The notes under the pieces: model-generated | Database searches by the model: none | What the model was told of the DNA's origin: nothing | The model's input: only the letters and a program-made list of their open reading frames with translations | Program-made: the position numbers and the translations under genes | DNA from: Gnetum montanum | Lineage: Eukaryota; Streptophyta; Gnetopsida; Gnetales; Gnetaceae | Reading direction: 5' to 3' | NCBI GenBank assembly: GCA_015680685.1 | Contig: MNCI01010839.1 | Span: 519,869 to 583,868, forward strand | DNA length: 64,000 nt | In this document: positions 1-10,247 of the stretch, one piece after another | Layout: each line of letters opens with the position of its first letter | Position numbering within the stretch: position 1 is the first letter of the stretch

Positions 1-1324
1 CCCTGCATTAATTACAGACTGCACAAACCCTATCATTCAAGCGGTGCAAATCTCCTCTCTTCTCAAGGAAAGCACGCCTGAATGGTACGATGACATTAAA
101 GCTTATCTTCTACAGGGCGAGCTACCATCTACATTAACACGCGCACAGAAAGACACAATCCGTAAGTGGGCTAGGCAATACGTCATCATCGAAGACAGCA
201 CTCTCTGTAGACGCTCCTTTGATGGCATGTTGCTAACCTGCGTTGACAAAGACCAAGCGCAACACATAGTCAGCGAAGTTCATGAGGGATTGTGCGGTGG
301 CCACGTAGCACCACGGGCTATGGCCCTAAAAATCTGTCACTTAGGATACTACTGGCCACGCATGGAAAAAGACTGCCTGACAAAGGTTAAAACTTGTGAC
401 ACGTGTCAGCGTCATGCAAACCTCATCCACATGTCACCCATAGAACTGCATACAACGCAGATAACATGGCCATTTCAGCGATGGGGACTAGACATCATAG
501 GACCCATCACGCCAAAATCTTCTGCAGGGCATAGCTTCATTATTACCGCTACTGAGTATTTTACGAAGTGGGTAGAAGCTTTTCCCCTGCGGAAAATCAC
601 ATCCCAGCAGGTCTGCCTTTTTATCTTGGACAACATAGTAACCAGATTTGGTCTCCCGATGACTATTGTGACCGACAATGGGCCACAGTTTAGTAGCGCG
701 GAAACCAAATCCTTCTGTGATAACCTAGGCATTAGACAGTCTTTTTCCTCCCCCTATTACCCATAGGCGAATGGTCAAGCTGAAGCATCAAACAAAATAG
801 TCATCAATCTGCTCAAGAAAATGCTCGACAGTAACAAGAGACGGTGGCATGATAAAATCCTCTATGTGCTATGGGCGTACTGTACTACATCTAGGACAGC
901 TACAGGTAGTACACCCTATAGCCTGGTTTACGGATCTAAAGCAGTGCTACCTCTCGAATTGCAAATTCCTTCTCTGAGAATGGTCCTCTCCACCATTATA
1001 AATGAGGCTCAACATACCGAGGCTCGGATAATGGATTTGGATTCAGTAGAAGAGAAGCGGATACAGGCTCTTGATACGATTGAAAAATATCAAGATAAAC
1101 AGAGACAGAAGCATCATCACAACCTTCAGCAGCGTCCGATCAAGAAAGGAGACCTAGTCCTCAAAGCCGTGTGCGAGCTGGCAGGCAAGTTCTCGGCGAA
1201 TTGGGAAGGCCCTTTCTTGGTGGTCGACGCATACGGCAACGGAGCTTTCAGACTAGCAGACATCAACGGTAATTAACTACCGAACCCTGTAAATCATGTA
1301 TATCTGAAGAGGTATTACATTTAG
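1..1324 (+). pseudogene. Tat-like Ty3/gypsy pol, integrase end (broken)
   Basis: This is the C-terminal part of a retrotransposon polyprotein, cut by the left window edge. From the ATG at 44 it shows an HHCC zinc-binding domain (His80, His87, Cys118, Cys121 of that frame). The DDE integrase core follows, with Asp150 in WGLD and Asp211 in VTDNGPQF; the catalytic Glu lies in NGQAEASN just past position 766. Codon 764-766 is TAG where family members normally carry Gln, and 1274-1276 is TAA. The frame otherwise runs unbroken to the TAG at 1322-1324, so the damage is two nonsense changes without frameshift. The enzyme would insert element cDNA into the chromosome. Lack of a chromodomain and the tandem array just downstream suggest the Tat lineage; the lineage call is inference. 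Confidence 0.88.
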
Positions 1325-1365
1325 CAATATCTACAGCTCGAGTAATCAGGTATGACAGTATTCTC

Positions 1366-1870
1366 CTGCTACGACGTAAAACTGGCACCGCGCATCTGCT
1401 ACGACGTAAAACTGGCACTGACCGTCCGCTACGACGTAAAACTGGCATGTCTTGCACGCGTCCGCCATGATGTTAAACTGGCAATAATCGTCCACTATGA
1501 TGCTAAACTGGTGGGTTGCAACCGTCCGCTACAACGTAAAACTGGCAATGTTGTACAGGTCCGCTACGACGAAAAACTGGCATCTTTTGCACGCGTCCGC
1601 CACGACGCTAAACTGGCACAGGTAAGTAGCTGTCTGCTGAGACGTAAAACCAACACAGATCTGTCCCTGGGTCATGACGCAAAACTGACATCCACAGCAT
1701 GGTCTGCTGAGACCATAAATCAGACATACCACCGTCCGCTACGACGTAAAACTAGCACTTCTCGGTCTGCCAGGACTTTAAACTGGGACCATGGTCTTCT
1801 GAGACTTAAAACCAGTAACGGTAGTCTACCAGGACTTAAAACTGGGACTTACAGACTGCTACCATGTAAA
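1366..1870 (+). repeat. Degenerate tandem array, CTACGACGTAAAACTGGCA core
   Basis: About 14 imperfect copies of a unit with the core CTACGACGTAAAACTGGCA follow the pol stop within 50 bases. Early copies start at 1369, 1399 and 1429 (30 bp apart); later spacing is irregular and the copies decay towards 1870. Read in the frame starting at 1352, the first seven units translate to an [RCH][YH]D[VAE]KLA motif. That frame is probably incidental. Variable tandem repeats in the 3' untranslated region are known for Tat-lineage elements. A related array lies on the other strand at 5565-5873. Confidence 0.85.
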
Positions 1871-2963
1871 TCAAGTGAGCGTGATAATCTCTGTACAGCT
1901 GCACAGCCAACGAGATGGGATTCTGAGATAGTCCCAGCGTCGCCACCCCACCGGCATCCTACTGATTCCTCGGATAAGCTAAGAGGCATCTCACTGATCC
2001 CTCGGAGATGCTACCGCCGCGCCTGCCGCAGTGGTAGTACCTCTGAGAGTTTAGCCTCGCCAGTCAGAGCCCCGACAACATCCTCATCGGCAACGGCCTC
2101 GGGAATCTCTGCCAATCATCGCTATCGGGTGCCGGCTTCGCAAATTCATCTGGCTGGTTCCTTATGCAACTAGTTAGCTGCACTGTGTCTGATGCCTTTT
2201 GGCGAAGATATGTAGAGCCAATCGTCAGGATTGGCGGCTCCGCCCGTGTGCTTCGGCTCCTTCTTTACAGCCCATTCACTCTATCTCACATCAAACAGCG
2301 TTTGTTTCAAAGAGCCTCGCCTCTTGTTCAGGAGCAATGGTGTCCTCTGTTTTCTTTTGTGGTTGCAGGTTACTTGCCTTGGAGAATGTCGTCCAAAGGT
2401 GCGTCCATCTGAGCGGTGAAGTACAACAGCGTGTTGAAATGGCTGCTTGGGTTTGCCCGACCATTTAGATCTGCATACCTCTACCTCTCACAAACCCTAC
2501 CCTTAGCTTTGGTTTCCCTTCATCCCCACCACCTGCTCCCCACATGCAAAAGCTACATACGCAAGCATTCACTTTCCACATTCACGCTAGCAGAGACATC
2601 GTAGAAAGTGATGTGCAACGCTCCTTTTGCACGCATTCCTACTATAATCAGTGACAGAGAAATCTCAGGCTGATGCGCTACGCTCGTCTGAAAGCATTCC
2701 TGTTGACATCAGTGTGCGTACATTTCTATGCGTACGAGCGCATTGCATACCCCTACCATCATAATTCATTTTGCATCTTCCCCGAACCTGTTCCCAGCCA
2801 TATCCTTCTATCTCCCATTTCTTCTAGCTTTGCTCTTCCATGTTAACAGGGTAAATCTTGAGTAGTCATGGATGGACGTTGTTCTTGCTTCTACCAATTC
2901 GGTGTTTCGCATTCTTTGTCGACGTCTTTCGGGCAAGCCCTCTAACCGTCAACAAAGAGGGGC
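1871..2963 (+). other. 3' untranslated stretch of the Tat-like element
   Basis: This gap lies between the tandem array and the presumed 3' LTR. Open frames such as 2164-2412 overlap each other in several frames and show no recognisable domain, so I call none of them. A purine-rich run, AAAGAGGGG, at about 2955-2963 could be the polypurine tract that primes plus-strand synthesis and would mark the LTR start. Confidence 0.45.
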
Positions 2964-3163
2964 CATTGAAACACCGTGAAAATCACGGGTCGGCCTCAGG
3001 CAAAGATTCACAATTCAAGCGAGAGCGCGCATCAGCTTTGTTCAAGGACAAGTTTACGCTCTATTACGCACGGCAGCGTAATGAGCGTAATAAGCTCCAA
3101 AATAGTCAAAGGCTAGAGAAGCACAATAGTTCGACACTTTTTCTCATGACGCGGGGATAACTT

Positions 3164-3360
3164 GTCTTTACGCTCGTTACGCGGCAGTGCGTACCATTGC
3201 GCATTTCATCACTAGGCATTGTTTACGCTTCATCACACATAGCTACGTAATGAGCGTAAGTTACACATTATTTACGCTTCGTTACGTGTAGCTGCGTAGT
3301 GAGCGTAAATTAGACATTGTCTACGCTTTGTTACGCACAGCTGCGTAGTGAGCGTAAGAC
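3164..3360 (+). repeat. 49-bp hairpin-forming tandem repeats in U3
   Basis: Three clear copies start at about 3221, 3270 and 3319 (period 49), with a poorer copy near 3165 and a related hairpin at about 3053-3095. Each unit begins TTTACGCT and ends AGCGTAA, so each is an inverted repeat able to form a stem of about 8 bp, lengthened by CGTTACG/GCGTAG inner pairing. Copies differ mostly by C/T and G/A changes. They lie upstream of the TATA box and could be enhancer units; this role is inferred. Confidence 0.75.
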
Positions 3361-3470
3361 AATTTTGAGCCTATTGTTCTTATACCAGATTATACACACA
3401 ACACAATGCGAATGAGTGTAATACAGCCTGAAAGAAATTGAAGCACGCTCAACATGTACCTGCTCTTCAC

Positions 3471-3502
3471 ACGCACAACACGCAAACGAGCGTGTTGTGC
3501 GT
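3471..3502. repeat. Perfect 13-bp inverted repeat
   Basis: ACGCACAACACGC (3471-3483) is followed after the six bases AAACGA by its exact reverse complement (3490-3502). It sits about 100 bases before the TATA box of the presumed LTR. A perfect stem in an otherwise decayed element stands out. Confidence 0.8.
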
Positions 3503-3598
3503 AGTCACAGTCTGACTTAAAATGGTCATGTCAACGGAACCCGAAATATCCGGGACCCACGTCATCAGGGTTGCACCTTTTTATGGGACCCCGCAGCC

Positions 3599-3606
3599 TA
3601 TAAATA
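3599..3606 (+). promoter_or_regulatory. TATA box (TATAAATA) of the presumed LTR
   Basis: TATAAATA lies in the sequence CCTATAAATAGACC downstream of the hairpin repeats. Elements A and B have the same octamer at the same relative place in their LTRs (18639, 33936, 40131), which supports its reading as a retroelement core promoter. Confidence 0.65.
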
Positions 3607-4170
3607 GACCAGTTGACAAAGATACAAGAGAGGGAGCGGCAGAAAATCAAAAGGGCAAGAGCATTTTCTGAGCAAGGAAGCACTTATCACCTTGAGCAGA
3701 GAAACAAAGAGCAACCTTTTGGCAACTGCCGACAGCACCATCCTTCAGCAAGAACAGAGCACAGTGCGCTTGAGCCTTAGCAACAAGAGAGATCATTCCT
3801 TTGGGGAAGATACGACTTTCTCCATTAGCGATTGCTGCCCTGAGCAGAACCTACTCGAAGCAAAGAAGCAGAACAGAGATTGTGAGATCGTCTCGCCCAG
3901 TTTGCAGACTCTACCGGTCAGAAATAATTGATCGGCAGACCTCAGAGCTTGACCATCCTTGCATCCTAGCTTTGGCCTATGAGGTAGATCGGACTTCTGT
4001 CTGGACAGTTTCCTTGTTGTTTTGTGCTCATTTTTGCATCAAGTTATTGGGGGTCTCTCCCATTGTAACGTGACATAAAAATCATACATTCTTTCAAAAA
4101 TCGGAACATAGATCTTTGAAAATCACGCGTTTCTCTCCTGATTAACATCTCTTCGGCGTGTTTAACATTA

Positions 4171-5564
4171 TCATCGTAGCGATCCATCCACGTCGTTTTC
4201 CTCCCATTTCACGATCCCTCGAATCAAATCACAGCATGCAAAGATCCGTAATCTTCATCTTTTTACTGACCCGTAAGTCCCTGTCTGATCGACAAGACCG
4301 TTCAGGGCGCCGCGGATTCACTTTTTCCAGCATAGCCCTCGCGCGGATCCATGGTTAAAACTGTATACACGGAATCTCGGTCGGTATTTTGGCACAAAAC
4401 GTAAGCGTGAGTTTATTCGACTGATGAAATGACATTCAATTGAGTATTAGCATAAGTGTGAGTGGTGGTATTGTTGTTGATACTCAGCATGAGTGTTTTC
4501 CTCCATACTTGCAGCGTGAATCATTTTTGTTTACTAGATGAGTTCGTTTACTTGGCAGTGTATTTTGATGCAAAACTTAAGAGTGAATTACTCTCCTAAG
4601 TTGCAGCATGAGCGTACCTTAGTATTGACGTGAATAGCACATGTGGGTGTCCGTGTTCATGGGCATAGCATGAGTTGGGCTTTAAAGCACTATCATGAAT
4701 TATTTGCATTTTATCTTAAGTTATTACCGTCTTGTGTGCAGCGTGAGTTTCTCCCCTCCATAGCATGAGTCACTTTTCCAACATCTAAGATAATGTGGAC
4801 TAACTGCTATTTTACCTATGGTTGTGATATAAACTATTAATCATAATTTTTGTAAACGTTATCATTCTGATGTTGGTATTACCTGACGAATTTCCATGTT
4901 CCCATTAAGAATTAAACGCGCCAAACGAATACTGGAGTTCTTGTCCCATGGGACATACAACTTTTGTAGTTATTCATTTTATTATTATTTCTCTTGCTAG
5001 TTCTCTCTTGTATATTTATGTTTTGTTGATGGTTACTTTCATTTGTGTGTTTTATAAATTTTAATTTACTTACGTAGGATTTTGTTTTTGTGCAGGGACG
5101 TGTTGATGATGAGGCTACCCCAGTGGAGCGAGACTCGATGATGCGGATGAGTTTGGGGATCAAGCCCCTCCTAGTGCTGATGTTTAATTCAACTTGTCAT
5201 TATTGTTAGCTTAGTTATGTTCTTTTTTTTCTTTTGAAATTTTGTGGATTGTATGAAAACATTTATACATTGATATATTTTTTTTGCTATTTTTATGTTA
5301 TTCGATTTTTTTATTTTACGTTTTGTCCAAACTTTTGATAAACATAAGCGTAAACACAAAAGATTTTTTTTATTTTTATTGTTATATTTTTTTGTTTTTT
5401 TCTTTTAACTGTTTGTAAATGTAAGCGTGAATGCAACTGAAATGATAACAACGTAGAAGAAATGTAGGGGGAATAATAATTTGTAGAGCAAGGATGTAAC
5501 TATGGATGCAAACAAAGAATGTAATTTTAAAGAAATGAAAATATAACTTGTTCTAGTTTAAGGC
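4171..5564. other. AT-rich stretch with scattered GTGAGT words
   Basis: No convincing gene. From 4390 to 4770 a loose word AGC[AG]TGAGT recurs about every 30-90 bases. Around 5095-5188 a short patch (acidic, DDADEFGDQ in one plus frame) follows a splice-acceptor-like TTTTTGTGCAG and ends at a stop; it could be the last bit of a lost ORF. The 3' LTR of the minus-strand element below probably lies somewhere in this stretch, but I cannot place its ends. Confidence 0.35.
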
Positions 5565-5873
5565 CATTTCGGACCACAAGAAAACGAGAGAGATTTAAAC
5601 TGTTTCAGTGGGTTTTTAAAATAAACCGGCCATTCCTGACCGTGGCTAGTTTTATGTCATTGCGGACATGTGGTATTTTGATGTCTTTTTGGACAGTAGT
5701 AGTTTAACATCATTTCGGACGAGTAGTAGTTTAACGTCATTTCGGACAAGTAGTAGTTTAACGTCATTTCGGACAATAGTAGTTTAACGTCATTTCGGAT
5801 GGGTAGTAGTTTAACGTCATTTCAGACAAGTAGTAGTTTAATGTCATTTTGGATGAGTAGTAGTTTTAACAGT
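5565..5873 (-). repeat. 27-bp tandem array, minus-strand version of the 1366 array
   Basis: About eight units of roughly 27 bp run from 5648 to 5873, with more degenerate ones back to 5565. On the minus strand the unit reads GTCCGAAATGACGTTAAACT followed by ACTACTT. Aligned with the plus-strand array (GTCCGCTACGACGTAAAACT) it matches at most positions, sharing GTCCG, GACGT and AAACT. It starts directly after the protease frame, where the 3' untranslated region of a Tat-type element would be. Confidence 0.8.
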
Positions 5874-6588
5874 TGAGTAGCTTCTTTAATTTTCGAAGGT
5901 TGACATGGTGTGTCAGGTGTATCGATGTGATCGTATATTCAGCGTCTCCTTCGCTAATTATGTTAAACGGTAATTCTGACCATGAGACATTTGGAGGAAT
6001 AACTCCTACATTAGCATGCTCGGATGTTTCCATGTTTTGTGATGTTTCGATATCTTCTGGGGGCTCACGGTTTGGAGATTGGTTATCATTTTGGTTGTTA
6101 ATGGGTGTTGTGTCCTGTTTAGGCTCGAGAGTAGTGTCATCTTGTTTAGGCTTATCGAATTCAACCTTTGAGCCTTGGTTTGTGCCTATGTGTGCACAGG
6201 TGTTGGGTGTAGCTGCATCACCATGTATAATGATTCCACCACCTTCATAGGGTAAGTGAATCTCTTGGTGGATGGGTGAGGAAATCGCTTTTAATTGGGC
6301 TAACCATGGTCGTCCCAATATCAGGTTAAAACCAGGCATCTCGTCTACGACTACAAATTCAGCTGACGTGGGGAACCGGTCCCCTGCTATGAAATCTAGA
6401 GTTAGTATTCCTTTGACAACCACACGTGATCCATTGAACGATTTTAGGAATGTCATGGAAGTTGGTTTGATTTGTTTAATTAGCCCTAACTGTTCGATGA
6501 CAGGGTATGGTACTGCGTTCGTGGCTGCTCCGTCATCTACGTGCACCCTATGTATTTTAAATTGATTTACTTGTATAGTTATGAACAT
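5866..6588 (-). pseudogene. Gypsy aspartic protease (broken)
   Basis: A 240-residue frame shows the fold signature of a retroviral-type aspartic protease: an active-site loop VDDGAATNAV in place of the usual D-[ST]-G, a flap-like stretch, and the C-terminal ILGRPWL motif. It would cut the gag-pol polyprotein during particle maturation. The residue after the catalytic Asp is Asp, not Ser or Thr, so activity is doubtful. The frame runs on from gag (higher coordinates) with stops between. It is followed at once by the tandem array, with no reverse transcriptase, RNase H or integrase. The element is therefore internally deleted or belongs to a non-autonomous gag-protease type. Confidence 0.8.
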
Positions 6589-9500
6589 GGGTGCAGTGGT
6601 GACTCCTCCTATTTTTCATCTATTTTTATATTATCTGTGTTGAAGCTTAGTGATGTGGCTCTTGATCCTTGGTATGGAGACATTACCGCATGAATGGAAG
6701 GCTCATTTGCAGGCAAGTCTTTGCTAACTGGGATCGATGTTAACATGTGTAATAAGGCTTTGCGATGAACTTGGGAAGTCATCATTAGGTCATAAAACCT
6801 TAAAGATGTGTTTTTTTAAGTGCCTGTGTGACCTAAGTTAGGGCACTGGCCAATTCTTTGCTATTTGGTATGCTCTTGCTGGTTGAGACTTAGTCCATTG
6901 GACCCAATAGTTGTATCTCTTGTGGAGTGTTTTTTGTGTGGTCTAATGTGATAGTTGAGTTTGATGTATCTTGCATTCCTGATTTTTTGTCATCAGTTGT
7001 TGGAGCCATAGGTATAGCATTTAAGGGAGTGGGTTTCGGTGGCCCCAATTCAAGACTTTAACGTTCTTTTTTCAATTGTTCCCTAGTAAGTCTGTCGGCG
7101 AGGTTCTCACAAAGGTCGTGGGGGAACTACTAGAGCTTGAACATCAGGTTGTTTTGGGATTCGGATTACGAATGGAGTAGGTCAGAGTTGCAGTTGAACA
7201 GTTGGAGGTGGTTGTGTATCAAGGTGTTTAGGCACCCTGATGACGAATAGGGTTGGTTTGGTTTGCGGTTAAGGAGTAGGAGGTTGAAGATCAGGGTGTT
7301 TGGGTACCCTGATTACAAAGGGAGTTGGTTGGTTTTGTAATTGTACCTCTGTGGTTGCAACTGTGGGTGGCACCCGAACCACAAAGGGAGTGGGCCAGAT
7401 AGGCGGTTGCACATTTACAGTTGCATTGATAGGGGGTACACGAATGACAAATGGCTTTGTAGGTGTAGGCAGATTGTATGTGGGATACAAAGATTGGGGG
7501 GATGATGTTGGCATTGTAGGAGGAACATGAATCACGAAAGGTTTTGTAGGGATACCTTGCTCATTTCCTACATGAATCGTGTTAATAACGTAAGGATCTT
7601 CCTTAGTATTAAGGGGATCTTTGTACACGCCCATAGATTGATTCTGCAATTTAACAGGGTTGGCATCATCAAATGTTATTTCACCCCTATCAATCATAGG
7701 TTGTATGTCTTGTTTGACGGTGAAACAATAATCAGTACCATGCCCATTCCGTTGATGGTACTCGCAAAATCGATCTAGTCTAAAGCTTCTTGGAATAGGA
7801 GGCTAATTTGGTGTTGCCAAGCTTGGGTTTTTGACCAATTCATAGAATCGATCATGTCTCTGGCCTACCGCTAGAGACAACTGCTTGTGTTTAACGGCCC
7901 CAACCTTCAAAAGTTGATCTATAAACTGGGAAGGCTTCATGGGGAGCGGTGTGTATTGAGCAGGGTCTTTCCTCTCAAATGTACGTGCATGACCCATGTT
8001 AGCAGCTTGCATGGTAGATGATTTAGGTGAGTTTGAAGGAGCGGTTCTCTCATAGTTAACAGGAGCAATAGGTGGTCTACCTTGCTATCCCATGTTAGTA
8101 GGTTGAGTCTCTGCTACTACCGCTACTGTTGTTTTAGCCTTTTCTTTATCTTTTTTAGTGTGTTGATTTTTAAAGGCTAAGTAAGCAGGGTCATGGCTAT
8201 TTTGGGCTGCCTCTTCTATGTTTTTAATATGTACAAAAGCTTGGCTTAGAGTGCATGCATTTAGATAGTATAGTTTTGATTTCACAAAATCGTTCATGGC
8301 TCCCTTAAGAATCATAAGGAGGTATGTTTCTAGGATTGGCTCATGAAGTTTGTTGAGTGTGGCACTCCATCTTTGGATAAATTTTTGTACAAGTTCAAGG
8401 GGTGCTTGTTTTACCTGTATTAAATTGTCCAAGGTTGCTTCAGGTTTCAAGTTGTATTTAAATCTGGTAACAAACTGGTGTAAGAGATCCTCCAAAGAAG
8501 ATATAGAGTTACGAGGCAAGGCTTGGTACCAGTCTAATGCTCTGCCAGTAAGGGACATGGTGAACACACACAAGATAGCATGGGGCCAAGCTTGAAGCAA
8601 TAGGCATTCTAGTCTAAATGTGACTAGATGGGTGTTGCGGTCTCCTTCCCCATTGTATTTAGTTAGTTGAGGCAAAGAAACTCCTTTGGGTAAGGTTAGT
8701 GGTGGTACCGAAGAGCTAATAGGATCGTCTTGGTAAAAGTCTAATACTTTAAGCTCTTCATTGTTAGCGGTTTTGAGGCATTTTACCTCATCAGTGAGTT
8801 CTTGCATCATCCTTTTGGCTTCGGCCCATTCTTGGGCACTTGGTGGAGCAGTAGGTTAGCTAGTTTGAGTGCCATACAAGTTAGATTGTTGTACAGTGGG
8901 TAGGAAAGAAGAAAGTTGAGTGGTCGAAGGCTACACTTGTGGTATGTTTACAGTGGGTTCTACTAGGGGTGGCATGTCATAAGGTGTAGGTTGTTGTTGT
9001 TGTTGTTGCTATTGTTGTTGAGCAACAGGGGTGGGCCATTGGCCAATTGTGGGTTGTGAAAGGAAACTTTGTACCTGGTGTTGCACTGGAGGAGCCAAGG
9101 GTGTGGTATGAACCTACACTCATGGGATGAAGTGTGTAGATGTGGAAGAGGGTATCACAGATGGCATCCCAATTACTTGGGGTGGGAAATTTGCTCCTAC
9201 ATTAGTTTAAGAGGGGATTTGTTGGGGTTGTACTTGTAGGAAGGGGATAATGTGGTGACCGGAGGAATAGTGGGGATGGTTACATTGAATTGAGTATCGG
9301 TCATAGGGAGAGTGGGAATAAGAGTGGGTACTTCCTATCGGGTCACGTATGCTTGAGTGGTTTTAAATGAATGGAGGGACATGGTCTCCCCTATGAAAGG
9401 GTGAAATAACATATTCACATAAGTATGCAGACTGAGAGTATGGTACGAATCCCCATGCTCAGATTAAGCTACGAAATTATCTTCCTCATCTTCATTTTGA

Positions 9501-9922
9501 GGCTCTATGGCGAGTTGACATGAGGTTTGGTTCCTAGCCATGAGTAGTTGTGATAGGAGTTCATGGTGGGATTCAGTGAGGGGGATGACATCGTAGGTAG
9601 TGGAAATGAAGTCATGACCTCCTTTGTGAATTAACTCATAGTGTCTCTTTGCTTCCAGCTCAGCTAAGTCAACGGCTAGGTTAGCTTGGATTTTAACACA
9701 AATAAAATTATATTTTTTAGGCATTAAGATGGTGAACGTGGGATCCATACCTTGTAGTCTCAGTGACCGGCGAGATGGCCCCTGAGGATTCATTGTGCCA
9801 AGGACAACTATGGACTCAGCGGCAGTGATGAGACCCGAGATCATAGTACCAAAGTTGGTAATAGGAAGGGCGGTGGTGTTGGTGTGCATAGGGTCCATTG
9901 TTAAAGTGTCTAGATGTAACAA
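6589..9922 (-). pseudogene. Gypsy (Tat-like) gag, broken by stops
   Basis: This gag gene is read from about 9922 down. Pieces seen are an N-terminal segment (9922-9464), a Gln/Asn-rich stretch encoded by (CAA)n near 9000, the retrotransposon gag domain (8810-8085), and a zinc-finger-like CEYH...NGHGTDYC motif (about 7780-7735). Between 7560 and 7180 comes a run of PFVIRVP repeats. Gag would form the virus-like particle and bind the element RNA through the finger. Several in-frame stops and frame changes make it a pseudogene. It leads into the protease on the same strand. Confidence 0.8.
7180..7560 (-). repeat. Tandem PFVIRVP-coding repeats inside gag
   Basis: At least five units of roughly 60-75 bp each encode P[TK]PF[VL]VIRVP-type peptides separated by Pro/Gln/Thr-rich linkers. 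The peptide core stays recognisable even where the DNA has diverged. This suggests the repeat expanded while gag was still under selection. Confidence 0.7.
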
Positions 9923-10000
9923 CGTAAATGAAAGAAAAAAATGGCTAAGTATTGAAGAGAAAAAATATGGCTAAGTGTTGAACAGCGTACGAAGGAGTGT

Positions 10001-10247
10001 CAGCTTGACCCAACGTCAGCTCGACCAACGTCAGCTTGATCAAATGTCAGCTTAACCAACATCAGCGTGACCAAACGTTAGCTTGGCCAAACGTCAGCTT
10101 GACCAAACTTCAGCTTGACCAATGTCAGCTTGACCAACGTCAGCTTGACCAATGTCAACATGACCAAATCTCAGCTTGACCAATGTTAGTGTGACCAAAT
10201 GTCAGCTTGACCAACATCAGTGTGACCAACGTCAGTGTGACCAACGT
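10001..10247 (-). repeat. 16-copy, 15-16 bp array rich in W-box-like TTGACC
   Basis: About 16 units of CAGCTTGACCAACGT type run without gaps. The hexamer TTGACC is exact in eight units and one base off in most others (TCGACC, TTAACC, GTGACC, ATGACC). It sits just upstream of the gag start of the minus-strand element, in its leader or LTR. TTGAC[CT] is the core bound by plant WRKY factors; a regulatory role here is inference. Confidence 0.8.

Larger units (their letters stand above)
2964..4170 (+). mobile_element. Probable 3' LTR of the Tat-like element
   Basis: A purine run ends near 2963. The stretch then contains hairpin-rich repeats, a good TATA box at 3599-3606, GC-rich sequence upstream of it, and an untranslated region reaching about 4170. 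This is the layout expected for U3-R-U5 downstream of a gypsy integrase. The partner 5' LTR is outside the window, so both ends are estimates and no target duplication could be checked. Confidence 0.45.

Noticed and set aside
1352-2173. 273-codon open frame over the tandem array
   Set aside because: Its length comes from repeat spacing in multiples of three; the second half loses the motif and no known domain or start context supports a gene. Kept as a repeat.
2199-2604. Overlapping small frames downstream of the array
   Set aside because: Three mutually exclusive frames with no domain, in the expected 3' untranslated region.
5873-6250. 125-codon plus-strand frame
   Set aside because: Shadow of the protease and gag on the opposite strand.
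10001-10247. CRISPR-like array
   Set aside because: Units abut without unique spacers and the context is a plant retroelement.
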